Source: Rhizobium sp. P38BS-XIX (GTDB lineage Bacteria > Pseudomonadota > Alphaproteobacteria > Rhizobiales > Rhizobiaceae). From it: a stretch of 64,000 bases of DNA. Positions 26,503 to 35,491 of this stretch are shown piece by piece. A program made the position numbers and the translations under genes. The notes beneath the pieces are model-generated. The model did no database searches. It worked only from the letters and a program-made list of their open reading frames with translations, and was not told where the DNA came from. How positions within the stretch are numbered: the stretch's first letter is position 1; every line of letters starts with the position of its first letter. The DNA lies in the NCBI RefSeq assembly GCF_012641435.1, contig NZ_JABAIJ010000010.1:1-64000 (forward strand), given 5' to 3'.

Positions 26503-27336
26503 ATGACAAGACTTGCAAGAATGGCGGCAGTCGCCGCATCGCTCGCCGTCGTATTGGCTGCCATACCCGCCAATGCCGGTGCCGTGCTGGACCGTGTAAT
26601 GGCCGCGAAAACCCTGAAGGTGGCAACTGACGCCAACTGGGCGCCGCAATCCTTCATGAACGACAAGAACGAGCTCGATGGCTTCGACATCGACGTTGCC
26701 AAAAATGTCGGCCAGCGTCTGGGGGTCAAAGTTGAGTTTGTCACCCCGGGCTGGGATATTATTACCGCCGGAAAGTGGGCCGGCCGCTGGGATGTGGATG
26801 TCGGCTCGATGACGCCCAGCAAGGAGCGCGCCAAGATCTTCGACTTTCCCGCCGTCTATTACTATACGCCTGCGGTGGTCGCCGTTCACAAGGACAGCAA
26901 AGCAACCAAGTTTTCCGATCTCGACGGCAAGGTTGTGGGCACGACCGCAACGTCGACGTTCGAAGCCTATGCCAAGCAGGATCTGACGCTTGATGCGGCT
27001 GGCGCACCTCCCTTCAAATACGAGTTCAAGCCGAAGGACGTCAAATCCTATGCGAACTCGACCACGGCTTTCGACGATCTTCGTCTCGGTGACGGCACGC
27101 GTCTCGATGCGGTCGTCTCCTCGCTGCCGAGCGTGCGTGATGCTGTCAAGGCCGGTTATCCGATCAAGCAGCTGGGTGAACCCGTCTTTTACGAGCCCCT
27201 CGCCATCGCCATCGAGCACGGCGACAAAGAATTCAACGACAAGATCGCCGATGCCATCAAGGACATGAAGGCCGACGGCACGCTGAGCAAGCTCTCGGTC
27301 AAATGGTATGGCATCGACTACACGGTCGTGAAGTAA
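26503..27336 (+). CDS. Polar amino acid-type ABC transporter substrate-binding protein
   Basis: 277 residues with a signal peptide (MTRLARMAAVAASLAVV, cleavage near ANAGA). The family-3 binding fold is shown by LKVATDANWAPQSFMNDKNE, DGFDIDVAKNVGQRLGV and the C-terminal KADGTLSKLSVKWYG. Ligands of this family are amino acids, opines and small nitrogen compounds. It lies 150 bp after the enzyme operon in the same direction and is probably the importer for that pathway's substrate. Confidence 0.92.
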   Translation: MTRLARMAAVAASLAVVLAAIPANAGAVLDRVMAAKTLKVATDANWAPQSFMNDKNELDGFDIDVAKNVGQRLGVKVEFVTPGWDIITAGKWAGRWDVDVGSMTPSKERAKIFDFPAVYYYTPAVVAVHKDSKATKFSDLDGKVVGTTATSTFEAYAKQDLTLDAAGAPPFKYEFKPKDVKSYANSTTAFDDLRLGDGTRLDAVVSSLPSVRDAVKAGYPIKQLGEPVFYEPLAIAIEHGDKEFNDKIADAIKDMKADGTLSKLSVKWYGIDYTVVK

Positions 27337-27351
27337 AAAACAGATCAATCC

Positions 27352-27377
27352 CGGCGGCTCGCACGATCGAGCCGCCG
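27352..27377 (+). repeat. Intercistronic hairpin after the binding-protein gene
   Basis: CGGCGGCTCG (27352-27361) and CGAGCCGCCG (27368-27377) form a perfect 10-bp stem with a 6-nt loop, in the 62-bp gap between the binding protein and permease genes. There is no T-run, so message stabilisation or partial attenuation is more likely than full termination. Confidence 0.8.
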
Positions 27378-27398
27378 AACTGATTGAAGGGGAAAGAG

Positions 27399-28373
27399 AT
27401 GCTTTATCCCGATACGGTCGAATCCGAAGTTCTAGTTCATAAGCCCTGGTTCGTCGCCACACTCTTCGCGGCGGTTCTGGCTGTTTTTCTGCTATTCAAT
27501 CTGACCGGGACGTCCTTTGGCGAGCTCATGCGTCCCGTCATCGGTGATCCCGCGACGTCGGGTCTCTATGGGCGCTTTGCCGTGGCATTCGCCATCGCGG
27601 TCATGTTCGCCCTCAATGTCGTCCTCATCGGCTTCGCGCCGCTCCGGCTACAGATCGCCATCGTGTGGCTCGAGCTGATAATCCTCTTTCTTACCTTCTT
27701 CGCGACATTTCATCTAAGCCTGCCGTTCATCGAGGAAAAACTTCCCTTCATGATCACGCAAGGGCTCGTCACGACGATCTACGTCTCGGCGATATCGATC
27801 GTCATCGCCTCTGCGATTGCGGTTCTCGGCGCGGTGGCAAAACTGTCCAACAACGGTTTCGCCTACGCCATCGCAAGCTTCTATACCTCGTTCTTCCGCG
27901 GCCTGCCGCTGTTGATGCAGGTCTACCTGATCTATCTCGGCTTGCCGCAGCTGGGCTTCGTGATCGACGCCGTTCCGGCCGGCATCCTGGCGCTCTCGCT
28001 TTGCTACGGCGCCTATATGACCGAGATTTTCCGTTCGGGCATCCAAAGCATCGATCGTGGGCAATGGGAAGCTTCGCGCTCGATGGGCTTCGGCTTCGGC
28101 GTTACCATGCGCAAGATCATCCTGCCCCAGGCGCTTCCCGTCATCATTCCGCCGACTGGAAACCAGTTCATTTCGATGCTGAAGGACAGTTCGCTCGTTT
28201 CGGTGATCGGCGTTTGGGAACTGATGTTCCTGGCCCGGACGCTGGGACAGAAGACGTTCCAGCACATGGAAATGCTGATTTCCGCCGCCATGCTCTATTG
28301 GATCCTGTCGATCTGCCTTGAGCTCGTCCAGTCGCGCATTGAGCGCCATTACGCCAGGAGCAAAGTGCGATGA
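27399..28373 (+). CDS. Polar amino acid-type ABC transporter permease
   Basis: 324 residues, longer than most of the family. About 115 N-terminal residues with three or more extra transmembrane helices precede the transport domain, which starts near ITQGLVTTIYVSAISIVIAS. The EAA-like loop is QWEASRSMGFGFGVTMRKIILPQ. Only one permease gene is present, so a homodimer is expected. ATG 27399 is chosen for its AAGGGGAAAGAG ribosome site. Confidence 0.93.
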   Translation: MLYPDTVESEVLVHKPWFVATLFAAVLAVFLLFNLTGTSFGELMRPVIGDPATSGLYGRFAVAFAIAVMFALNVVLIGFAPLRLQIAIVWLELIILFLTFFATFHLSLPFIEEKLPFMITQGLVTTIYVSAISIVIASAIAVLGAVAKLSNNGFAYAIASFYTSFFRGLPLLMQVYLIYLGLPQLGFVIDAVPAGILALSLCYGAYMTEIFRSGIQSIDRGQWEASRSMGFGFGVTMRKIILPQALPVIIPPTGNQFISMLKDSSLVSVIGVWELMFLARTLGQKTFQHMEMLISAAMLYWILSICLELVQSRIERHYARSKVR

Positions 28374-29113
28374 ACGGCGACAAGATCATCGAGGTCAAGA
28401 ACGTCTCGAAATGGTATGGCAGCTTCAAGGTGCTGACTGATATCAATCTGACTGTCCGCAAGGGCGAGCGCATCGTCGTGTGCGGTCCGTCCGGCTCCGG
28501 CAAGTCGACGCTGATCCGCTGTTTCAACCGGCTTGAGGCACATCAGGAAGGCGAAATCACCGTCAACGGCATTACGCTTCATGATCGGATGCGAAACGTC
28601 GGCGACGTGCGCAAGAATGTCGGCATGGTGTTTCAGCACTTCAATCTCTTTCCGCACATGACGGTGCTGATGAACTGCATGGTCGGACCCATGTGGATCA
28701 AGGGCAAGTCGGAAGCCGAAGCAAGGCAGACCGCACTTCGCTTCCTGGAGCGGGTGCGCATTCCGGAGCAGGCAAACAAATATCCGGTTCAGCTGTCCGG
28801 CGGCCAGCAGCAACGCGTCGCGATCGCCCGTTCGCTGTGCATGCAGCCGCAGATCATGCTTTTCGACGAGCCGACTTCGGCGCTTGATCCGGAAATGGTC
28901 TCGGAAGTGCTGGAGACGATGACGAGCCTTGCCAAGGATGGCATGACGATGGTCTGCGTGACCCATGAAATGGGCTTTGCCCGCGCCGTGGCCGATCGGG
29001 TGATCTTCATGAATTCCGGCCAGATCGTCGAGGAGGGCGCTCCGGAAGAGTTCTTCGCCAATCCGCGCCACGAGCGAACGAAGCTGTTCCTGAGCCAGAT
29101 CCTGAAACACTGA
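28370..29113 (+). CDS. Polar amino acid-type ABC transporter ATP-binding protein
   Basis: 247 residues, full length for the GlnQ type. Walker A is GPSGSGKSTLIRCFNRLE, the Q-loop is in MVFQHFNLFPHM, the signature is LSGGQQQRVAIARS, Walker B is IMLFDEPTSALDPEM and the H-loop is in CVTHEMGFA. It overlaps the permease stop by 4 bp and ends the operon, convergent with the exporter gene. Confidence 0.95.
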   Translation: MNGDKIIEVKNVSKWYGSFKVLTDINLTVRKGERIVVCGPSGSGKSTLIRCFNRLEAHQEGEITVNGITLHDRMRNVGDVRKNVGMVFQHFNLFPHMTVLMNCMVGPMWIKGKSEAEARQTALRFLERVRIPEQANKYPVQLSGGQQQRVAIARSLCMQPQIMLFDEPTSALDPEMVSEVLETMTSLAKDGMTMVCVTHEMGFARAVADRVIFMNSGQIVEEGAPEEFFANPRHERTKLFLSQILKH

Positions 29114-29142
29114 TTGCGGCGCTCGCTGGACCGCTTGACGGG

Positions 29143-30996
29143 TCAATCGATCTCCTCCGGCATGAAACCGCCCGTCTGCCGTTTCCACAGACGGGCAAAC
29201 AATCCGTCGCCCTCTATGAGCTCATCCGGCCTGCCCTCCTCCAGGATACGGCCGCTATCAAGAACGACGATGCGATCCATGCTGGCGATGGTGGAAAGGC
29301 GGTGGGCTATGGCAATCACCGTTTTTCCCTCCATCACCAGCGAGAGTTTTTCCTGGATGGCGGCTTCGGATTCGCTGTCGAGCGCCGACGTCGCCTCATC
29401 CAGCACCAGGATAGGCGCGTTCTTCAGAAGCACGCGCGCGATGGCGACGCGCTGGCGCTGGCCGCCGGAAAGCTTGATGCCGCGATCACCGACAAAAGCC
29501 TCGTAGCCCTTCCGGCCCTCGCTGTCGGAGAGGTCGGCAATGAAGGCATCGGCGCTCGCCATCTCGGCAACGCGCCTAACCTCGTCGTCGTCCGAGCCAG
29601 GTCGGCCGTACCGGATGTTGTCGCCGACCGAGCGATGCAACAATGCTACATCCTGCGCAATGACGCCGATGGAGCGACGAAGGCTCGTTTGCGTGACCGC
29701 GCGGATATCTTGACCATCAATCAGGATTGAGCCGCTCTCAATATCGTAAAAACGCAGCAGCAGATTTGCGAGCGTGGTCTTGCCTGCGCCGGAAAGACCG
29801 ACAAGCCCGACTTTTTCCCCCGCTCGTACCGTTAGAGACAGGTCATCGATGACAGGTTTGCCGGCCTTGTAGGCGAAGCGAACATTCTCAAAGCGGATCT
29901 CGCCACGATCGACCAGGAGAGAGGGCGCGCCGGGCCGATCAAAGATGGTCGGCGGTGTCGTCATAACCGGCATGGCATCCTTGATGGTGCCAATCGCTTG
30001 GAAGATCTGCATGCCCATTTGCAGAAATGTATAGGTTTGCCCGGACAGGCGGTGGAGGATGTAGATCGCGCCGACAAATTCGCCGATGGTGATGAAGCCT
30101 TTGAGAAGGCCCGAAAAGCCGACCATCAGCATGGAAAGCCAGAGGGCCATGTTGAGGGCTACGACAGTCAGCTCGGAGGTGCGATAGATGCGCTGTTCGC
30201 TATGCTGCGTATGGATGGATTTCTGGATAATGCGACGGATGGCTCCAGCCTCGCTGTCTTCGGCGGCGAACTGCTTGATCATGTGCATGTTCGTGTAGAG
30301 ATCGGTGATGGCTCCCGCCACCAGACTGCGCTGCTTGGCGGTGCGGCGCGAGCGTTCCGTAAAGATGGGTGCCATTTTAACAGCGAGCAGCACGTTCAGG
30401 ACAATCCAGACGACAACAGGGATCGCGAGTTGCCAGGCGAGGCTCGATAACAGGATAACCGAGCCGACCATCTGCAAGATAAAGCGCGGGATGGATTGGA
30501 AGGCTGCGATGATCTGTTGCTGGACAGCGGAGGAGACTTGCTGCAAGCGCGAGGCAACCTGACCCGCGAACAGATCTTGAAAGAACGCAAGATCCTGCCG
30601 CTCCACCGCCATGTGTCCCTGCCACTGAATGGCGGCAGGCATGCCGACCCCGAGAGTGTGCAAGGTCAGAGTGTTGAGAAGAAATGACACGATCGGTGTT
30701 GCCGGAAAGATCAGCAGACCAAGGAAAACCAGCAGCCGCCAGTCATTGTGCAAAAAGGCAGAAGCGCCTTGCTGGGTCACGCCGTCGACGATGACCGAAA
30801 GCCCCCAGACGATCGTCAGACTGATGGCCTCGTTCGCCATCGACGATAAAGCGAGCGTGATCAGGACGCCACGAAACATCGAGATGAAGTGGAGCAGGAC
30901 CGTGACAGGGCCCTTCGACGGCAGGGGCCGATAGGGAATATCGAGCGGCTGGATCAGTCTTTCGAATGGTCGGTAAATTGCATCTGAAATCGACAT
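29143..30996 (-). CDS. ABC exporter, fused transmembrane and ATP-binding half-transporter
   Basis: 617 residues. A six-helix ABC exporter domain (about 45-330) is followed by an ATP-binding domain with Walker A GLSGAGKTTLANLLLRF, signature LSGGQRQRVAIAR, Walker B ILVLDEATSALDSESE and H-loop AIAHRLSTI. It works as a homodimer and exports a lipid, peptide or drug; the substrate is unknown. It stands alone with its own 177-bp upstream region, where nothing specific was seen. Confidence 0.93.
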   Translation of the reverse strand: MSISDAIYRPFERLIQPLDIPYRPLPSKGPVTVLLHFISMFRGVLITLALSSMANEAISLTIVWGLSVIVDGVTQQGASAFLHNDWRLLVFLGLLIFPATPIVSFLLNTLTLHTLGVGMPAAIQWQGHMAVERQDLAFFQDLFAGQVASRLQQVSSAVQQQIIAAFQSIPRFILQMVGSVILLSSLAWQLAIPVVVWIVLNVLLAVKMAPIFTERSRRTAKQRSLVAGAITDLYTNMHMIKQFAAEDSEAGAIRRIIQKSIHTQHSEQRIYRTSELTVVALNMALWLSMLMVGFSGLLKGFITIGEFVGAIYILHRLSGQTYTFLQMGMQIFQAIGTIKDAMPVMTTPPTIFDRPGAPSLLVDRGEIRFENVRFAYKAGKPVIDDLSLTVRAGEKVGLVGLSGAGKTTLANLLLRFYDIESGSILIDGQDIRAVTQTSLRRSIGVIAQDVALLHRSVGDNIRYGRPGSDDDEVRRVAEMASADAFIADLSDSEGRKGYEAFVGDRGIKLSGGQRQRVAIARVLLKNAPILVLDEATSALDSESEAAIQEKLSLVMEGKTVIAIAHRLSTIASMDRIVVLDSGRILEEGRPDELIEGDGLFARLWKRQTGGFMPEEID

Positions 30997-31173
30997 GCGC
31001 CACTCGGATTGTGAAATCGAAGGTCGAGAAAATCAGGTATGCCTGAGTCTATTGGAACATCTTCCAACGGCGATCTCAACCAGAAATCGTGACAAGAGGA
31101 TGGCTCGTAAATGTAATAAGTCGGCTAATAATTTGGTTGTGTTTGGTCTTTTGCAGGGTGGCTGCCTGCCTTC

Positions 31174-32085
31174 TTAAGGCTGCCGGACAATCCTGCCGAT
31201 CGCATTGACGAGGATGCGAGCCGCCGTCAGTGCCGAAATGCCGCCGATATCGGAGGGCGTATGGAGCTCGATCAGGTCGAAGCCGACGATCCGGCCGCGC
31301 TGGCTGGCACCCTCGATGAGTTCGATCACCTGTGTGTAGGTCAACCCGCCCGGGGTGCGGGATACCACACCCGGCATCACGCTGGGGTCGAGACCATCGC
31401 AATCCAAGGTAACGACGATCCTTGCTCCTTCGGGAATATGCCGGACGGCGGCTGCAACGCCCCGGGCATGCACTTCCCGGGCCGTGACAATCCGGGCGCC
31501 GAATTGGCGGGCGGCGTCCAGCTCCGTTGAACGGGCGCTCCCAAGCCCGCGGATACCGACCTGCACGATCCCGGCGACGTGGGCCATTTCGCTGGCGCGC
31601 CGCATCGGGCTCGAATAGCCGAAGCGCTCGCCATGCAACTCGTCGCGCCAATCGATGTGCGCATCGATCTGCAGGATCCAGATCGGGCCGCTGTCTGAAA
31701 AGCCGGCGAAAAAGGGAATTGGTACGGAATCGTCGCCACCGATCATCATCGGGACAGCCGAGGCGGTAACGATTTCTCTGGTCTTTGCCTCGATCAAGGC
31801 TCTGTTGCCGGCATTGTCCTGCGGGCGGGTGGCTAGATCGCCGATATCCACACAGGATGCCGGTTGTTCGGAAAAAAGCGGGCCGCCGAGATCGAAATCC
31901 CAGTTGTCGACAAGGCCGGCATCTTGTTCGATGGCGGCGCGGATCTCCGCTGCAGCCTGGACATAGCCGCTGCCGTCCTTACCGGGGTAATCGCTGCCAT
32001 GCGGTGCGCCGAAAAGGACGATGCGCGGCTTGGCGTCATCAGGCAACTGGCTCGGGAATCCCAAAAAGCCTGCATCTTTCGTCAT
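31174..32085 (-). CDS. Arginase/agmatinase-family ureohydrolase with a GGDDS variant motif
   Basis: 303 residues from ATG 32085. The family's metal motifs are QIDAHIDWRDE (D-A-H-x-D), TLDCDGLDPSVMPGV (D-x-D-x-x-D-P) and DLIELHTPSD with the conserved Glu. The first motif, normally GGDHS with a manganese-ligating His, reads GGDDSVPIPF, so one metal ligand is changed from His to Asp. The substrate could be agmatine, a guanidino acid, formiminoglutamate or another guanidine. It is separated by 163 bp from the mannoside transporter operon. Confidence 0.85.
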   Translation of the reverse strand: MTKDAGFLGFPSQLPDDAKPRIVLFGAPHGSDYPGKDGSGYVQAAAEIRAAIEQDAGLVDNWDFDLGGPLFSEQPASCVDIGDLATRPQDNAGNRALIEAKTREIVTASAVPMMIGGDDSVPIPFFAGFSDSGPIWILQIDAHIDWRDELHGERFGYSSPMRRASEMAHVAGIVQVGIRGLGSARSTELDAARQFGARIVTAREVHARGVAAAVRHIPEGARIVVTLDCDGLDPSVMPGVVSRTPGGLTYTQVIELIEGASQRGRIVGFDLIELHTPSDIGGISALTAARILVNAIGRIVRQP

Positions 32086-32248
32086 GGTCGCTCGCCCCGC
32101 ATCGAAAATCGTCCGACGATATCTAGAGCGTTTTGCCGGCCGGAGCCATACCAACGCGCGCGATCGACCTGGCAATTTTCGATGGAATCGCAACCGAGGC
32201 GCCTCCGCTTTCGACGCCAAGGTTCGTCACGCTGGGCTGTAATGGGTC

Positions 32249-33304
32249 CTAATGGACGTTTTCAGCCTTTATCCGTTGTCCACTCTCTTCGAAGAGATGG
32301 ATGGCATCACCGACCGGCGCGATCCGCAGCACGTCCCCGGGTGCCGCACGAATTCGCTCGCGGAACACGCAGTTGAGCGTCTGTGTCCCAAGGCGGGTAA
32401 TGACCAGCGTTTCCGATCCGGTGGGCTCGACGACCACGGTCTTCACCTCGATGCCGTCTGGATCGAGTCTGATGTCCTCCGGCCGAATGCCATAGGTCGT
32501 AGCGCCAGGAGAGCGACGTTCGCCCGGCAAGACGATGCCGTCATCCGTGCGAAAGCCGTCAGGCGTCATCCCGCCCTTGATAAAGTTCATGGCCGGCGAT
32601 CCGATGAAGCCGGCAACGAAGAGGTTGTTCGGCCGGTCGTAAAGCTCAAGTGGCGAGCCTGATTGTTCGATCACGCCATCCTTCATGACGACGATCTTGT
32701 CAGCCATGGTCATCGCTTCTATCTGGTCGTGCGTCACGTAGATCGTGGTCGTCTGCAGGCGCTGGTGCATCTCCTTGATCTCGGAGCGCATCTGCACGCG
32801 CAGCTTGGCGTCGAGGTTCGACAAGGGCTCATCGAACAGAAACACGGCGGGATCGCGGACGATCGCTCGACCCATGGCAACGCGCTGCCTCTGGCCACCC
32901 GAGAGTTGTTTCGGATAGCGTTCGAGAAGATTTTCGAGCCCCAGGATCTTTGCGGCATTGCCGACCCGCTGGTCGATCTCCGCTCTCGGCATCCGCTTCA
33001 GCCGCAGCGAAAATCCCATGTTCTTCGCGACAGTCATATGCGGATAGAGCGCATAGTTCTGGAACACCATCGCGATATCGCGATCCTTCGGCGCGAGTTC
33101 GTTGACGATGTGCGTACCGATCTGGATTTCGCCGGACGTGATGCCTTCCAGACCAGCGATCATGCGCAGCAAGGTCGATTTCCCGCAGCCCGACGGCCCG
33201 ACCAGCACGACGAATTCGCCGTCGCGGATATCGACCGATACACCCTTGATGGCTTTGAACGCGCCATAATCCTTGCGCGCGTTGTTCACTCTGACATGAG
33301 CCAT
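32249..33304 (-). CDS. Sugar ABC transporter ATP-binding protein (UgpC/MalK type)
   Basis: 351 residues from ATG 33304. Walker A is GPSGCGKSTLLRMIAGLE, the signature is LSGGQRQRVAMGRA, Walker B is VFLFDEPLSNLDAKLR and the H-loop is in YVTHDQIEAM. C-terminal TOBE-type barrels cover about residues 240-351. It is the last gene of the leftward mannoside operon and energises the MalF/MalG-type permeases encoded upstream. Confidence 0.95.
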   Translation of the reverse strand: MAHVRVNNARKDYGAFKAIKGVSVDIRDGEFVVLVGPSGCGKSTLLRMIAGLEGITSGEIQIGTHIVNELAPKDRDIAMVFQNYALYPHMTVAKNMGFSLRLKRMPRAEIDQRVGNAAKILGLENLLERYPKQLSGGQRQRVAMGRAIVRDPAVFLFDEPLSNLDAKLRVQMRSEIKEMHQRLQTTTIYVTHDQIEAMTMADKIVVMKDGVIEQSGSPLELYDRPNNLFVAGFIGSPAMNFIKGGMTPDGFRTDDGIVLPGERRSPGATTYGIRPEDIRLDPDGIEVKTVVVEPTGSETLVITRLGTQTLNCVFRERIRAAPGDVLRIAPVGDAIHLFEESGQRIKAENVH

Positions 33305-33326
33305 TTGCGTCCTCCCCAAGCGACGA

Positions 33327-34181
33327 TCAAATCTGGTCCAAGACGTTTCTGAGATAGCGCAGGCCGAGGCGTTCGCCTTCCTTGCGCTGCGAAAGGTCTT
33401 TGCCCGGCCAGCCATAGGCGGCGTCTTCATGTTCGATGGACAGTGTACCGTCGAAGCCGTTGTTGCGCGCCTGGCGCAGGAAACGCGGCCAGTCGAGCAG
33501 GCCGTGGCCCGGCAGCTTGTATTGCCACCACCCCTTGCCATGGTAGCCGACAGATTGCTGGACGTCCGCATCGATCGCGGTATCCTTGGCGTGCAGAATG
33601 GCGATACGGTCCTTCACGGCATCCATGGCGGTGTAAAGGTCGACGCCGATGCGGATGAGGTGGGATGGGTCGAACTCGAGACCGAAACGGCGGTCAGGGA
33701 TGCGCGAGAACAGCTCCTGCCATCCCTTGGGCGTCGTCCCGATGAAGTTGTCCTTGGGGCCGGGCCAGTTTTCGATCGCAAAGATCAGGCCGCTCGCCGT
33801 CGTCTTGGCAATCAGCCTGTTGGCGTATTCGGCAAAATCGTCATAGTTCGCCTCCTCATCCGCCTCGTCGTTGCGGCCGGGAAAGATGATGAAGATCGGC
33901 ACGCCGGCTTCGCCGATTGCCTGGGCGAATTCTTCCGTGCTGGCTCTAAGCTCTCCGCGCTTGTCGCGGTCGGCGTCGAGCTGGTTGCCGAAATAGGCGA
34001 TGGAGGAAACGAAGAGATTGTGCTCGCGGGCAAGAGCAACCGCCGCCTGAACCTTGTCCGGTGTCTTTATGTGACCGCGCACATCGATTTCGATGGCATC
34101 GAAGCCAGCCGAGGCGGCAAACTCCACCACCTCTTCGAACGGCCGGTCATTGAACGTCGACGTATAAAAACCGATCTTCAT
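33327..34181 (-). CDS. Sugar phosphate isomerase/epimerase (AP-endonuclease-2 TIM barrel)
   Basis: 284 residues. Family signs are FEEVVEFAASAGFDAIEID, LIFAIENWPGPKDN, GLEFDPSHLIRIGVD, RIAILHAKDTAID and a final SIEHEDAAYGW; the conserved Glu, Asp, His and Glu would bind a divalent metal. Such enzymes act on sugars, keto-sugars or inositols. ATG 34181 follows GGGAGGA. Within the mannoside operon it may convert a sugar released after import. Confidence 0.9.
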   Translation of the reverse strand: MKIGFYTSTFNDRPFEEVVEFAASAGFDAIEIDVRGHIKTPDKVQAAVALAREHNLFVSSIAYFGNQLDADRDKRGELRASTEEFAQAIGEAGVPIFIIFPGRNDEADEEANYDDFAEYANRLIAKTTASGLIFAIENWPGPKDNFIGTTPKGWQELFSRIPDRRFGLEFDPSHLIRIGVDLYTAMDAVKDRIAILHAKDTAIDADVQQSVGYHGKGWWQYKLPGHGLLDWPRFLRQARNNGFDGTLSIEHEDAAYGWPGKDLSQRKEGERLGLRYLRNVLDQI

Positions 34182-34212
34182 CAAAATCCTCCCAATGGCC
34201 GCTCAGGCCGTG

Positions 34213-35451
34213 TCAGTTGTTCAGGCGATCCATGAATTTGAGTGGTGAACGGGTGCGTTGAACCTCGTCGGCCGACGCAAGCATGAGAGCTGCCGCCATT
34301 GGCATTGCGGCAGCACCGATTGCGGAAGCATCTTCGCCAATCGAGGCTCGATGAAGAGAGGGCAGGACGGCATCTTCAGCGGTCAGGTGCCCGTGGACAT
34401 ATCGCAGCAGCTCATCGATCATGCGGATGGGCAGGCGGCCGCCCAAAATGATGGCATCGGGATCGACGATCATGCCGATGTGCTTGACCGCAACCGCGAT
34501 GTGGGCGCTCATGCCCTTCAGCCATTTCGAGACCAGCGATTTACCTCGGCCATCGAGCGTCAGCAGGTCCTGCGGTACGCTCACCTCGATGCCATGCTCG
34601 CCGAGGAACCTGTAGAGGAAGAACAGCGAGAATATCTCCCCCAGCAGCTCGATCTTCTGGATCTTCTTGTTCTGTGCGTCAGCAATCGGCAGCCAGCCGA
34701 TTTCGCCACTGAGCCCCATGGCGCCGCGATGGCCGTTGCCGTCGAGCACAAGGCCGCCTCCGGGGCATGCATTGATGGCAATATAGAAGAAGCTCCGGCT
34801 CTCGGCGCCAAGCCCGTAGTCGAGTTCCGCAAGTGCTGCCGCATTGGTTTCGTTTTCGATGAAGACCGGATGGTGGGTGAGGTTTTCGAGTGCGGCGCGC
34901 ACGTCGAACTCAAGCCAGGCTCCATAATCGTCCGGTTTGCCGAGAAAGGAAATTTCGCCCAGCCAATCGGGCATGGCGAGACCGATGCCGGCGAGGTGCG
35001 CCTCGTCGATGAGACGGCTGCGCTGAAAATGCGAGATGGCATCGCCTGTCAGCTGCATGAATTCCGCCGGCAGGATGTAGCGCTTTTCATGATGTACGCG
35101 GGCGCGCACGTTCCCGACCGCATCGACGGCCAGGATCGTGAGGTGATCGCGATCGATGTTGATGCCGATAGCGAAGAAGGCGTCCGGATTGATCTCCAGT
35201 TCGATTGCCGGCTGGCCCCGCAGGCCATGGCGGCGGCGCGCCTCGATGATGAGGCCTTCATCGAGAAGCCGATCGACGATCCGGGCGATGGCCGGTTTGG
35301 TGAAGCCGGTCTGCCGGGCAATCTCGGCCCGAGAGATCGGCGCCTGCCGATGGATGCGGCGCAGGACGACGGCGCGATTGTGCTCGCCGGCATCTTCGAC
35401 ATTCGCCCCCGTCAGGTCGGGGGACAGCCTTGCGCCGGGCCTTTGGTTCAT
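34213..35451 (-). CDS. ROK-family transcriptional regulator
   Basis: 412 residues from ATG 35451. The N-terminal winged helix is seen in ISRAEIARQTGFTKPAIARI, then a ROK domain with GIGLAMPDWLGE and AINACPGGGLVLDG. The family zinc motif C-x-C-G-x2-G-C-x-E is missing: the segment after GLSGEIGWLPI runs on without the Cys cluster. The protein is therefore a sugar-responsive repressor rather than a kinase and may fold without zinc. It sits inside the transporter operon, a place typical of autoregulated repressors. Confidence 0.9.
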   Translation of the reverse strand: MNQRPGARLSPDLTGANVEDAGEHNRAVVLRRIHRQAPISRAEIARQTGFTKPAIARIVDRLLDEGLIIEARRRHGLRGQPAIELEINPDAFFAIGINIDRDHLTILAVDAVGNVRARVHHEKRYILPAEFMQLTGDAISHFQRSRLIDEAHLAGIGLAMPDWLGEISFLGKPDDYGAWLEFDVRAALENLTHHPVFIENETNAAALAELDYGLGAESRSFFYIAINACPGGGLVLDGNGHRGAMGLSGEIGWLPIADAQNKKIQKIELLGEIFSLFFLYRFLGEHGIEVSVPQDLLTLDGRGKSLVSKWLKGMSAHIAVAVKHIGMIVDPDAIILGGRLPIRMIDELLRYVHGHLTAEDAVLPSLHRASIGEDASAIGAAAMPMAAALMLASADEVQRTRSPLKFMDRLNN

Positions 35452-35491
35452 GGTCGCGGATCCTCTTTCAATCATGGACGCAAACCCGACC

